Notes under the pieces: model-generated
What the model saw: the letters and a program-made list of their open reading frames with translations, nothing else
What the model was told of the DNA's origin: nothing
Database searches by the model: none
Made by a program: the position numbers and the translations under genes
Source: Pedobacter fastidiosus
GTDB lineage: Bacteria; Bacteroidota; Bacteroidia; Sphingobacteriales; Sphingobacteriaceae
Assembly (NCBI RefSeq): GCF_014306625.1
Contig: NZ_JACRYL010000020.1
Span: 352-33,786 of the forward strand
DNA: 33,435 nucleotides
Reading direction: 5' to 3'
In this document: piece after piece, positions 1 to 6,817 of the stretch
Numbering within the stretch: position 1 is the stretch's first letter
How the letters are laid out: each line of letters begins with the position of its first letter

Positions 1-60
1 ATCATTTTAACTTGCAATGCGCTCACGGCCATTAATGTAGTTCTTTTGCATAGCCAAATT

Positions 61-216
61 TTATTTCTCATTTAACTTTGTAAGTTCATTACGAATCTGG
101 TTAAGAATTTCATTGCGGTAAACACTAGCCTTTCTAATTTCATCTAAAGTTCTTAATACAAAATAGATGATTGTTACAGCGACAAGGATTTGGATGATCA
201 TTATAATAATCGACAT
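61..216 (-). CDS. small single-pass membrane protein, unknown function
   Basis: A 51-residue protein. The first about 22 residues form one hydrophobic helix rich in Ile and Val, followed by a charged, probably helical tail (…LDEIRKASVYRNEIL…). The reading frame could be extended upstream to 273, but the added 19 residues (MYLIRNYNLYF…) look like translated AT-rich leader, and the ATG at 216 directly precedes the membrane helix, so I chose that start. I do not recognise a family and infer only an inner-membrane location with a cytoplasmic tail. It lies downstream of a strong terminator hairpin at 339-371, so it probably has its own promoter; a weak -7-like box (TTTATTTG on the minus strand) lies at 271-278. 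No partner gene is visible on its left side in this window. Confidence 0.5.
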   Translation of the reverse strand: MSIIIMIIQILVAVTIIYFVLRTLDEIRKASVYRNEILNQIRNELTKLNEK

Positions 217-338
217 AAAGAATTTGATTAGGGTTGAACTAAAATATAAATTATAATTTCTTATTAGATACAAATAAAATTAACTGTTTAATTGTAGGAT
301 TAAGTATTGTTTTCCATTTCAAAATCCTCTAAAATAAG

Positions 339-371
339 AAAAGAGACAATCTATCCAGACTTGTCTCTTTT
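339..371. terminator. strong bidirectional terminator hairpin
   Basis: The arms AAAAGAGACAA (339-349) and TTGTCTCTTTT (361-371) pair perfectly over 11 bp around an 11-nt loop. The A run on one side and the T run on the other allow it to work in both directions. No conventional gene ends here on either strand. The nearest source of transcription is the minus-strand promoter region at 498-649, so the hairpin is most simply the end of a short RNA from there. Confidence 0.75.
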
Positions 372-490
372 TTCTAACCAAATATAAACCTGTTATGAGC
401 CAGGCTTTGTCTTTAATTTTCTATCTAAACCGAAGTTTCTCAAGAAAATGATTTATCTTTTTTTGTGGTGATAAACATCGTTCCGTTTAT
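339..490 (-). ncRNA. candidate regulated small RNA (or micro-ORF mRNA)
   Basis: The limits are inferred. The right end assumes initiation about 7 nt after a TATATTTG -7 box (505-498); an upstream promoter (649-621) would instead give a start near 613. The left end is the 11-bp terminator at 339-371. The RNA would be about 150 or 275 nt. On the minus strand it contains a short AAAC-UUCG-GUUU hairpin (427-438), with the extra-stable cUUCGg loop, and a CCTG…CAGG pairing just before the terminator. A 12-codon frame, MFITTKKDKSFS (440-478), lies near the 5' end and is the in-frame tail of a 41-codon frame starting at 565. The operator at 519-537 lies directly upstream, so the unit is probably controlled with the pfkA operon. 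I do not recognise an RNA family. Confidence 0.35.
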
Positions 491-497
491 TACTCTA

Positions 498-505
498 CAA
501 ATATA
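498..505 (-). promoter_or_regulatory. -7 box of a possible internal promoter next to operator A
   Basis: Read on the minus strand the sequence is TATATTTG, a full match to the Bacteroidota -7 consensus TAnnTTTG. The -33 position would fall inside operator A (519-537), where only a T run is present, so the promoter is incomplete by sequence. The arrangement would let a bound repressor cover the -33 region. Confidence 0.35.
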
Positions 506-518
506 GTAAAAAAAATGA

Positions 519-537
519 TAGTGTAAAAAATACACTA
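519..537. promoter_or_regulatory. operator A, perfect palindrome TAGTGTA-N5-TACACTA
   Basis: Seven-base arms are separated by an A5 spacer and are perfectly complementary. The same core, GTGTA-N5-TACAC, recurs at 3779-3793 (pfkA promoter) and 5641-5655 (between the second BadF kinase and ltaE). I saw no other copy of the full core. The NUDIX/winged-helix regulator at 3870-4559 sits beside the second copy and is the obvious candidate binder. That assignment is inference. Confidence 0.65.
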
Positions 538-620
538 AGAAATTTTTAAGTATTTTTTTTGTCATTTTTTATTTACTGTTCTTTTTATGGAAGATTCGGG
601 GATATAAAACGACTGTATTG

Positions 621-649
621 CAAATATAGGGCAAAAATATGTTAAGCAA
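621..649 (-). promoter_or_regulatory. near-consensus promoter pointing left
   Basis: On the minus strand there is TTG (649-647), an 18-nt spacer and TATATTTG (628-621), which closely fits the Bacteroidota sigma-ABfr pattern (-33 TTTG, about 19 nt, -7 TAnnTTTG). Initiation is predicted near 613. It lies downstream of the gapA terminator, so it would drive only the short unit ending at 339-371, transcribing through operator A. Confidence 0.5.
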
Positions 650-852
650 TTGTTAAATATTATCAAAAAGTAGTACGATATGCTCAAATTGAATTAATTT
701 TTTGTTAAATCTAACTTAAGAGTTAAATATTTTAGCTTTTAAAACGTAATTACGATAGAAAACGTATAATTATGTGGAGTTGTTTTAAATAAATTAAAAT
801 AATTAATGGAAATAAAAATAAATTTTACTGGTGAAAATGAGATTTAAAATAA

Positions 853-885
853 AAAGGCCCACATTGATGCACAATGTGAGCCTTT
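853..885 (-). terminator. terminator of the pfkA-kinase-gapA operon
   Basis: AAAGGC and CACATTG (853-866, one mismatch between them) pair with CAATGTG and GCCTTT (872-885) around a 5-nt loop. On the minus strand the stem is followed by a T-rich stretch (TTTTTATTTTAAATC). It lies 37 bp beyond the gapA stop codon, as expected for an intrinsic terminator of the operon. Confidence 0.8.
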
Positions 886-921
886 AAATATTTAAAAACC
901 AGCCTTTAAGCCGTTTTTTTA

Positions 922-1920
922 TTATAAACTTGCGTAATATTCTACAAATTTAGCTAGTGCAGAAGAATATCCCCACTCATTATCATACCATGATACAACT
1001 TTAACGAAGTTATCATTTAATGAAATACCAGCTTTAGCATCAAAAATAGAAGCATGGTCATCACCAATAAAGTCAGAAGAAACAACTTCTTCATCTGTAT
1101 AACCTAGAACACCTTTTAACTCACCTTCAGATGCAGCTTTCATTGCAGCCTTGATTTGTTTGTAGGTTGCAGGTTTTTCTAAACGTGCTGTTAAATCAAC
1201 AACAGAAACATCAGCAACAGGAACACGGAATGACATACCTGTTAATTTACCTTTTAATTCAGGAAGAACCATACCTACTGCTTTAGCAGCACCAGTTGAT
1301 GAAGGAATGATGTTTGAGAAACCACCACGACCACCTCTCCAATCTTTTGCTGATGGGCCATCAACAGTTTTTTGTGTTGCAGTTACAGCGTGGATTGTGC
1401 TCATTAAGCCTTCAACAATACCGAAGTTATCATTTAAAACTTTCGCAATTGGCGCTAAACAGTTTGTAGTACAAGATGCGTTAGAAACAATTGTTTGATC
1501 TGCAGTTAATTTATGATGATTTACTCCCATTACGTAAGTAGGAATGTCATCATCTTTGGCTGGAGCAGAGAAAACTACTTTTTTAGCACCTGCAGCGATG
1601 TGTTTTTCAGCATCAGCACGAGTTAAAAATAAACCTGTAGATTCAATTACTACTTCAACACCAACAGCATCCCATTTCAAATCTGCAGGATTTCTTTCTG
1701 CAGTTACGCGAATAGTTTTACCGTTTACTACTAAATTACCATCAACCACTTCAATCGTTCCATCGAATTTACCGTGGGTAGTATCGTATTTCAACATATA
1801 AGCCATATAATCCGGCTCAATTAAGTCGTTTATAGCTACAATATCTAATCCTCTTTTTAAAGCAGCTCTGAAAACCAGTCTGCCAATACGGCCAAAGCCG
1901 TTTATTCCAATTTTGCTCAT
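922..1920 (-). CDS. gapA: glyceraldehyde-3-phosphate dehydrogenase
   Basis: Catalyses phosphorylating oxidation of glyceraldehyde 3-phosphate to 1,3-bisphosphoglycerate with NAD in cytosolic glycolysis. The 332 residues match the usual family length. The N-terminal Rossmann motif GINGFGRIGR (5-14) and Asp32 after the second strand fit NAD rather than NADP preference. The catalytic motif SNASCTTNC places the nucleophile at Cys150, and His177 in the STIHAVT segment is the expected general base. The motif WYDNEWGYS near the C-terminus is also present. It is the last gene of a minus-strand operon after pfkA and a BadF-type kinase (7-bp gap) and is followed by a hairpin terminator. Transcription probably starts at the operator-bearing promoter upstream of pfkA, which would tie gapA to the NUDIX-type regulator. 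Confidence 0.97.
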   Translation of the reverse strand: MSKIGINGFGRIGRLVFRAALKRGLDIVAINDLIEPDYMAYMLKYDTTHGKFDGTIEVVDGNLVVNGKTIRVTAERNPADLKWDAVGVEVVIESTGLFLTRADAEKHIAAGAKKVVFSAPAKDDDIPTYVMGVNHHKLTADQTIVSNASCTTNCLAPIAKVLNDNFGIVEGLMSTIHAVTATQKTVDGPSAKDWRGGRGGFSNIIPSSTGAAKAVGMVLPELKGKLTGMSFRVPVADVSVVDLTARLEKPATYKQIKAAMKAASEGELKGVLGYTDEEVVSSDFIGDDHASIFDAKAGISLNDNFVKVVSWYDNEWGYSSALAKFVEYYASL

Positions 1921-1927
1921 TGTTTTG

Positions 1928-2770
1928 TTAATTAATGTAATGTTTTAATAAATTTAGTATTGGTTCTTTAATAATCGTTTTAATTTCTAAGTCGTATTTT
2001 TTTGCGGTAATCTGCAGTCGGTCTTCTAATTCTGCCGCTACTTTGCCTACAAAATGTAAATCTTCGTTTCCATATTTACTCACCATTGGCAGTACGTAGG
2101 TTTCAAAGTATTTTTCAAACCCTTCATCAATCAGCTTTATAATATATTCGTGTTTGCTGTTTTGGGTGAAGAAATCGAAAAAAGAGGTTAAAAATATATT
2201 CGCCTGTGGTTTATTGTAAATTCGTTCTAATATTTGAGGGCGATCTAAATTATAGATTGTAATGAATTTGCTTTCTAAGTCTTTCGGCAATTTCTTGCTT
2301 AAAAAATCCTTTAATAAAATTTTGCCAAAATAATTAGATGATCCTTCATCGCCCAAAATATAACCTAATCCAAAGTTATTGTTAATCGGTTTCTTGCCGT
2401 CAAAGTAAGCGCAATTTGCTCCACTACCCAACATTCCTACTATTCCGGTTTTATCGAAACAGGCCGCTTTTGCAGCGCCAAATAAATCATTTTCTACAAT
2501 TACCTTGCTGTATCTAAAAAATGAGGATAGGGTATTGGATAATTCTTCTTGTCTATCTGCAGATGATGCCCCGGCTGCAAAGAAATAAATTTTCTTTATA
2601 TTTTCAGCATTGTTTACCAGAACAACTTTCTTATTCAAAATTTGTAAAATGGTTTTGGCATCTACAAAACAGGGATTAATGCCTGATGTATTGCAGTGAG
2701 CAACCACCTGTCCATTTTGAGTAAGTTTCCAAAATGCAGTTCTCGATCCGCTGTAAACAACCGCTATCAT
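1928..2770 (-). CDS. BadF/BadG-type (GlcNAc-kinase-like) protein with degenerate phosphate-1 motif
   Basis: A 280-residue member of the BcrAD/BadFG ASKHA-ATPase family, which includes N-acetylglucosamine kinases. Family features are clear in the second half: GMLGSGANCAYFDG (phosphate-2 type), the DEGSSNYFGK segment and GKVAAEL near the C-terminus. The N-terminus is unusual. Where the neighbouring paralogue (4675-5535) reads MIVIADGGSTKTNW, this protein reads MIAVVYSGSRTAFW, so the phosphate-1 Asp and the STKT residues are replaced. That Asp normally coordinates Mg-ATP. The protein may therefore be a weak kinase, a sugar or sugar-phosphate sensor, or a pseudoenzyme. It sits between pfkA (1-bp gap) and gapA (7-bp gap), so it is surely co-transcribed and translated with glycolytic enzymes. 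Confidence 0.85.
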   Translation of the reverse strand: MIAVVYSGSRTAFWKLTQNGQVVAHCNTSGINPCFVDAKTILQILNKKVVLVNNAENIKKIYFFAAGASSADRQEELSNTLSSFFRYSKVIVENDLFGAAKAACFDKTGIVGMLGSGANCAYFDGKKPINNNFGLGYILGDEGSSNYFGKILLKDFLSKKLPKDLESKFITIYNLDRPQILERIYNKPQANIFLTSFFDFFTQNSKHEYIIKLIDEGFEKYFETYVLPMVSKYGNEDLHFVGKVAAELEDRLQITAKKYDLEIKTIIKEPILNLLKHYIN

Positions 2771-2771
2771 A

Positions 2772-3758
2772 TTATATAGATAAAACCTCAGTCATTTCCA
2801 TTAAATCTGGTTCCAGTTTAAAGCTGTGAGCTGTTAAAGCTTCTTTAATACTGGTTAATTTAATTTCATTGCCCTTTAAGCCAACCATTTGTTCCGTTTC
2901 GCCAGCAATTAAAGCATTTACTGCAGCAAAACCGAGCCTGCTCCCTAAAATACGGTCGAAACTACTTGGACTACCACCACGTTGCAGGTGACCTAAAATC
3001 GTAACCTTGGTGTCGTAATGATCAAATGTTTCTTTCACCTTTTTGGCAATATCGTAAGCGCCACCTTGTTTGTGCCCTTCGGCAACAATAACAATGCTAG
3101 ATGATTTTTTGGTTGCTGCGCCTAATGCTAATTTTTCTATTAGTTCGGCCACGCTGGTTTCTCTTTCTGGCAATAAAACAGCTTCAGCACCGCTTGCAAT
3201 AGAACTTCTTAAAGCAATACAACCAGAATCGCGACCCATAACTTCAATAAAGAATAAACGGTCGTGTGCATCTGCTGTATCTCTAATTTTATCAACGGCT
3301 TCGATAACGGTATTAATTGCGGTATCGTATCCCAAAGTAAAATCAGATCCAACTAAATCGTTGTCGATGGTTCCAGGAATTCCAATTACTTTAACACCAT
3401 ATTTTTCAGAAAAACGTCTGGCACCTGTAAAAGTCCCATCCCCACCGATTACAACTAATCCATCGATATTATTTTTCTTTAAATTTTTGTAAGCTATTTC
3501 TTGTCCTTCGTCAGTTTTAAATTCTAAACAACGGGCAGTTTTTAAAATGGTTCCGCCCAAGTGTAAAATATTACTTACAGAACGGGCATCCATTGGTTTT
3601 ATATTGTCGGTAATTAGGCCTTGGTAACCCTGCATTACACCAAACATATTAATGCCATGGTATATTCCGGTACGAACTACAGCTCTAATCGCAGCATTCA
3701 TTCCTGGGGCATCGCCACCAGAAGTCAATACAGCTATATTTTTAATATTTGGCTTCAT
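2772..3758 (-). CDS. pfkA: ATP-dependent 6-phosphofructokinase
   Basis: Phosphorylates fructose 6-phosphate to fructose 1,6-bisphosphate in glycolysis. The 328 residues fit the bacterial PfkA type. Visible motifs are GGDAPGMN (14-21, nucleotide binding), GGDGT (105-109), the catalytic GTIDND segment (Asp132 and Asp134), MGRDSG (174-179, substrate binding), VAEG and LGHLQRGGSP. The Gly in GGDGT, rather than an Asp, favours ATP over pyrophosphate as phosphoryl donor. It is the first gene of the operon with the BadF-like protein and gapA. Its start is only 18 bp from operator B (3777-3795), with a TATATTCG -7-like box in between, so repressor binding would cover the promoter. It is transcribed divergently from the NUDIX regulator. 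Confidence 0.96.
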   Translation of the reverse strand: MKPNIKNIAVLTSGGDAPGMNAAIRAVVRTGIYHGINMFGVMQGYQGLITDNIKPMDARSVSNILHLGGTILKTARCLEFKTDEGQEIAYKNLKKNNIDGLVVIGGDGTFTGARRFSEKYGVKVIGIPGTIDNDLVGSDFTLGYDTAINTVIEAVDKIRDTADAHDRLFFIEVMGRDSGCIALRSSIASGAEAVLLPERETSVAELIEKLALGAATKKSSSIVIVAEGHKQGGAYDIAKKVKETFDHYDTKVTILGHLQRGGSPSSFDRILGSRLGFAAVNALIAGETEQMVGLKGNEIKLTSIKEALTAHSFKLEPDLMEMTEVLSI

Positions 3759-3768
3759 CTTTATAATA

Positions 3769-3776
3769 CGAATATA
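3769..3776 (-). promoter_or_regulatory. -7-like box of the pfkA operon
   Basis: Minus-strand TATATTCG matches TAnnTTTG at 7 of 8 positions and directly abuts operator B on its upstream side. The leader to the pfkA ATG would be very short (about 3-10 nt). Confidence 0.4.
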
Positions 3777-3795
3777 GTGTGTAATTTTTACACTA
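3777..3795. promoter_or_regulatory. operator B in the pfkA / NUDIX-regulator divergent region
   Basis: GTGTGTA-ATTTT-TACACTA: the core arms GTGTA (3779-3783) and TACAC (3789-3793) are perfectly complementary with a 5-nt AT spacer, identical to the cores of operators A and C. It overlaps the spacer and -33 region of the presumed pfkA promoter. It could equally mediate autoregulation of the divergent regulator gene, whose start is 75 bp away. Confidence 0.65.
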
Positions 3796-3869
3796 AGTAA
3801 TTTTTTTTATTTTTTTTACTTAATATTGAAAGTCATACCTTTATCTGCTTAAAATAACTAAATTTTACC

Positions 3870-4559
3870 TTGGAACAAATTTTACCTCATTTAGATTCCG
3901 TATTCTCTATAGATTGTGTCCTATTTGGATTTGATGGCAAGGAATTAAAAATCCTGCTCATCGAAAGAAACGAAGAACCATTTAAAGATTGGTGGGCACT
4001 GCCTGGTAACATCGTTGGTCCTGATGAAAGTCTCGATCAGTCGGCTTCGCGAATTTTATATGAACTAACCGGTTTACGTGGGATTTACATGGAGCAGTAT
4101 TATGCTTTTGGCGATCCACACAGGCACCCTCAGGGTAGAGTAATTACGCTAGCCTATTACGCTCTGATTCGTTTGGGTGGTGATAAGGAACTTAGGCCGG
4201 TGAGTAATTATGCGAAACGTGCAAACTGGTTGCCGATTACTGATTTGCCTAAACTGGCTTTCGATCACCAGAAGATTTATGATAAAGGTTTAGAAAAAAT
4301 TAAACGGAGGATCAAACATCAGCCAATTGCTTTCGAACTTTTGCCTGAGAAATTTACCTTAACCCAGTTGCAACATGTTTACGAATTGGTTTTGGGTAAA
4401 AAGCTGGATAAGCGAAACTTTAGAAAAAAGATTGTAAGTTTTGGTGTTTTGAAAGAGCTTGATGAAAAACAAAAAGGTGTTTCGTACAGAGCAGCCACTT
4501 TATATCGCTTCGATAAACGTAAATACGCGAAGTTATTCGGCAAGGAAATATCTTTTTAA
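3870..4559 (+). CDS. NUDIX-fold transcriptional regulator (NrtR/AraR-type) with winged-helix C-terminus
   Basis: A 229-residue regulator. Residues about 10-145 form a NUDIX-like domain (LPGNIVGPDESLDQSAS…) and about 150-225 a winged-helix domain (KFTLTQLQHVYELVLG…DKRNFRKKI), the architecture of NrtR and of the arabinose regulator AraR in Bacteroidetes. The NUDIX box is degenerate: the canonical RE-U-x-EE segment reads R61 I62 L63 Y64 E65 L66, so two metal-binding glutamates are gone and hydrolase activity is unlikely; the domain probably senses a ligand. The start codon is TTG; no ATG or GTG is available between the upstream in-frame stop (3855) and the domain. It is divergent from pfkA across operator B. 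I infer control by a sugar or glycolytic metabolite rather than NAD metabolism, because no NAD genes are nearby. Confidence 0.88.
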   Translation: MEQILPHLDSVFSIDCVLFGFDGKELKILLIERNEEPFKDWWALPGNIVGPDESLDQSASRILYELTGLRGIYMEQYYAFGDPHRHPQGRVITLAYYALIRLGGDKELRPVSNYAKRANWLPITDLPKLAFDHQKIYDKGLEKIKRRIKHQPIAFELLPEKFTLTQLQHVYELVLGKKLDKRNFRKKIVSFGVLKELDEKQKGVSYRAATLYRFDKRKYAKLFGKEISF

Positions 4560-4589
4560 GATTAATCAGAACGCTGTACAAGCAAAATA

Positions 4590-4623
4590 AAAAAGACCCG
4601 ATTTTTTCAAATCGGGTCTTTTT
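4590..4623. terminator. bidirectional terminator between regulator and second kinase
   Basis: A perfect 15-bp stem: AAAAGACCCGATTT (4591-4604) pairs with AAATCGGGTCTTTT (4609-4622), plus one outer A-T pair, around a TTTC loop. A runs precede it and T runs follow it, so it can serve both the plus-strand regulator (stop at 4559) and the convergent minus-strand kinase gene (stop at 4675). Confidence 0.9.
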
Positions 4624-4674
4624 GGTTATTTAAGTTTTGAATGCTCAACTCAAAACTGGCAGCTTAGAACTGAA

Positions 4675-5535
4675 TTATCCTTTCGGAGCCAATTCTAAGT
4701 GATAATGAACTAAATCATCTATAGGTGAGCGGATAATTTTACCAACGCCCATTTCGTAACGATCGGCTACAATACTTAATATATCGCGGAAACTGTAACC
4801 TACAGAACCTACGCAATTTAATTTGTGATCTTTATAGTTTGGATAGTGGATAACCAAAGCTTCGAAAAATGCAGTAAATGCATAATCGATAGTGCTGAAT
4901 GCATAGTCTTCGTAATTGTCTTTAAAATCGTATAAAAACTTACTGAAACTTGCGCAGAAACGATTTGGCAACGGCTTGTTGTAAATGTTGTCAAAAATAT
5001 CTTCGTTTGTTAGGGCATAATTATCATAAAAAGCCTCACGTAAACCTTTTGGCATGTAACCTTTCATGTAATCGCTTAAAATACGTTTACCAATGTAAGA
5101 TCCACTTCCTTCATCACCCAAAAAATAACCCAATGAATCGATATTTAAAGTAATATCGGTACCATCATACAAGCAAGAATTTGTTCCCGTACCTAAAATA
5201 CCAGCAAATCCAGGCTCGTTACCTAGAAGTGCTCTGCAAGAGGCAAGTAAATCATGACCAACAAAAACTGTTGCATTGGTAAAAATCTGTTTCATGGCAT
5301 CAGCCACAATTTTTACATTTGCAGCGGTAGAACATCCGGCGCCATAATAATAAACTGCTGTTAGTTTTTCTCGCTCCAAGTGGTCTGGAAGCGTTTCGTT
5401 TAAAGACTTTACAATATATTCCCCTTTCGAGAAATAAGGATTGTAGCCCTCAGTGTTAAAGTAAATTTTTCTGCCGGCCTCGTTAATCAAACACCAATTT
5501 GTTTTGGTAGATCCACCGTCTGCAATTACTATCAT
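4675..5535 (-). CDS. BadF/BadG-type kinase (N-acetylglucosamine kinase-like)
   Basis: A 286-residue ASKHA-fold kinase, probably phosphorylating an amino sugar such as GlcNAc in the cytosol. It carries an intact phosphate-1 motif (MIVIADGGSTKTNW, Asp6), the phosphate-2 motif GILGTGTNS, the DEGSGSYIGK segment and the C-terminal VGSVGYSF adenosine-type motif. The reading frame can be extended 8 codons to a GTG at 5559, but homologues begin at MIVIADGG, so the ATG at 5535 is preferred. It converges on the NUDIX regulator and shares an intact terminator with it. The upstream intergenic region holds operator C, 104 bp from this start, so co-regulation with the glycolytic operon is possible. Substrate specificity cannot be read from the sequence. 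Confidence 0.88.
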   Translation of the reverse strand: MIVIADGGSTKTNWCLINEAGRKIYFNTEGYNPYFSKGEYIVKSLNETLPDHLEREKLTAVYYYGAGCSTAANVKIVADAMKQIFTNATVFVGHDLLASCRALLGNEPGFAGILGTGTNSCLYDGTDITLNIDSLGYFLGDEGSGSYIGKRILSDYMKGYMPKGLREAFYDNYALTNEDIFDNIYNKPLPNRFCASFSKFLYDFKDNYEDYAFSTIDYAFTAFFEALVIHYPNYKDHKLNCVGSVGYSFRDILSIVADRYEMGVGKIIRSPIDDLVHYHLELAPKG

Positions 5536-5638
5536 TTTATTTATTTTTGGTTTTAGCACGATAAAAGTATAAAAACTCTTATATTTTGTATCTTTTTTTT
5601 TAATAATTTTTTAACAATTTGTTGTTGTTGGAATTTAA

Positions 5639-5657
5639 GTGTGTAAAAAATACACTA
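5639..5657. promoter_or_regulatory. operator C between the second BadF kinase and ltaE
   Basis: GTGTGTA-AAAAA-TACACTA, with perfect GTGTA/TACAC arms and an A5 spacer, matching operators A and B. It is 99 bp before the ltaE start and 104 bp before the kinase start, so it could control either or both. On the plus strand it is followed at once by TATATAGCG, placed as the -7 box is at operator B, but this is a poor match to TAnnTTTG. Confidence 0.6.
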
Positions 5658-5755
5658 TATAGCGTGTTTAATCGGCTTAAATCCTTAAAATTATACCAGA
5701 AAGGGCATCGGTCTTTTTTTTTAACAGTTTAAAATATTTTACAATATATACAAAA

Positions 5756-6778
5756 ATGAATAGCAATTTTTTAGATTTCAGAAGCGATACCGTAACCAAG
5801 CCAACCGCTGGAATGCTTGATGCGATGATGAATGCAAAAGTAGGCGACGATGTTTTTGGTGAGGATGAAACGGTGCACAAGTTAGAAACCCAATTGGCAG
5901 AAACATTTAACATGGAAGCCGGACTCTTTTGTCCGTCGGGAACAATGACTAACCAGATTGGGATTAAGTGTTTCACACAGCCCATGGACGAAGTTATTTG
6001 TGATCAAACTGCACATGTATATCGTTATGAAATTGGAGGAATTGCCTATCACTCTGGAGCCTCTGTTCGATTATTGTATGGCGAACGTGGTATTTTAACA
6101 CCCGAACTTATAGAGCCAGAAGTTAATGAAGATAATATTCACTATCCAAATTCCTCTTTAGTGGTTTTAGAAAATACGGTAAATAAGGGCGGGGGAAGCT
6201 GTTATACTTTGGCTCAGATTGCTCCAATCCACCATCTGTGCAATATTAAGGGATTAAAACTTCATTTAGATGGCGCTAGAATTTTCAATGCATTAGTGGC
6301 TACCGGAGATAAGGCGCATGAATATGGAAAGTATTTCGATGGTATTTCTGTATGTTTATCGAAAGGATTGGGTGCACCAGTGGGATCTGTTTTATTGGGC
6401 AATAAAGAAACCATTAAAAAGGCTCGAAAAATTAGAAAGGCTTTCGGCGGAGGAATGCGCCAGGCGGGATTTTTAGCTGCAGCTGGTATTTATGCGTTAG
6501 ATCATCACATAGAACGATTAAAAGAAGATCATGACCACGCTAGAGCTTTAGCAAACGCTTTGATTTCTACCAATTACGTATTATCTGTAATGCCTGTAGA
6601 AACCAATATAGTAATCTTTGAAGTAGCAAAAGGAACTGCTCAAAAAGTTGTAGATCAATTTACAGAAAAAGGACTTCATTGCAATACCACTAGCGCAAGC
6701 ACAGTTAGGCTGGTTACCCATTTAGATTTGAGCGCTGCGATGATCGATCAGGCAATTGAAATAATATTACATTTGTAG
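5756..6778 (+). CDS. ltaE: low-specificity L-threonine aldolase family PLP enzyme
   Basis: A 340-residue fold-type I PLP enzyme, expected to cleave L-threonine or L-allo-threonine to glycine and acetaldehyde. Recognised from the N-terminal DFRSDTVTKPT (7-17), the VGDDVFGED segment (29-37), His87 stacking over the cofactor, HLDGARIFNA (Asp172 and Arg175 contact PLP) and the Schiff-base Lys203 in CLSKGLGAPVGS. Length and motif order match the family. It is the first gene of a plus-strand cluster with accC (39-bp gap) and ribE. Operator C lies upstream, suggesting it may be controlled together with the sugar genes, although that link is inferred only from the shared palindrome. Confidence 0.93.
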   Translation: MNSNFLDFRSDTVTKPTAGMLDAMMNAKVGDDVFGEDETVHKLETQLAETFNMEAGLFCPSGTMTNQIGIKCFTQPMDEVICDQTAHVYRYEIGGIAYHSGASVRLLYGERGILTPELIEPEVNEDNIHYPNSSLVVLENTVNKGGGSCYTLAQIAPIHHLCNIKGLKLHLDGARIFNALVATGDKAHEYGKYFDGISVCLSKGLGAPVGSVLLGNKETIKKARKIRKAFGGGMRQAGFLAAAGIYALDHHIERLKEDHDHARALANALISTNYVLSVMPVETNIVIFEVAKGTAQKVVDQFTEKGLHCNTTSASTVRLVTHLDLSAAMIDQAIEIILHL

Positions 6779-6817
6779 TAAAGGATAATAGTAGGCTCGT
6801 TTATAGTTAATAACCAA

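Larger units (their letters stand above)
274..921. other. 648-bp gene-poor region beyond gapA
   Basis: This AT-rich stretch has no conventional gene of 60 codons or more. From right to left it holds the gapA terminator (853-885), an unstructured AT-rich part (about 650-850), a near-consensus minus-strand promoter (621-649), a perfect palindromic operator (519-537), a second possible minus-strand -7 box (498-505) and a strong terminator hairpin (339-371). The order promoter, operator, terminator suggests a short transcription unit, listed separately as a candidate small RNA. A 41-codon minus-strand frame (440-565) runs through the operator. Confidence 0.6.

Noticed and set aside
7..51. Minus-strand 14-codon frame MQKNYINGRERIAS after the first small gene
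   Set aside because: Too short to judge, with no promoter, terminator or recognisable relative; frames of this size are expected by chance.
3070..3492. 140-codon plus-strand open frame inside pfkA
   Set aside because: It lies opposite a strongly conserved enzyme gene and its translation has no family features; it is an antisense shadow.
5536..5559. Eight-codon N-terminal extension (GTG start) of the intact BadF-type kinase
   Set aside because: The family begins directly before the ADGGSTKT motif, and the ATG at 5535 fits; the extension reads as leader.
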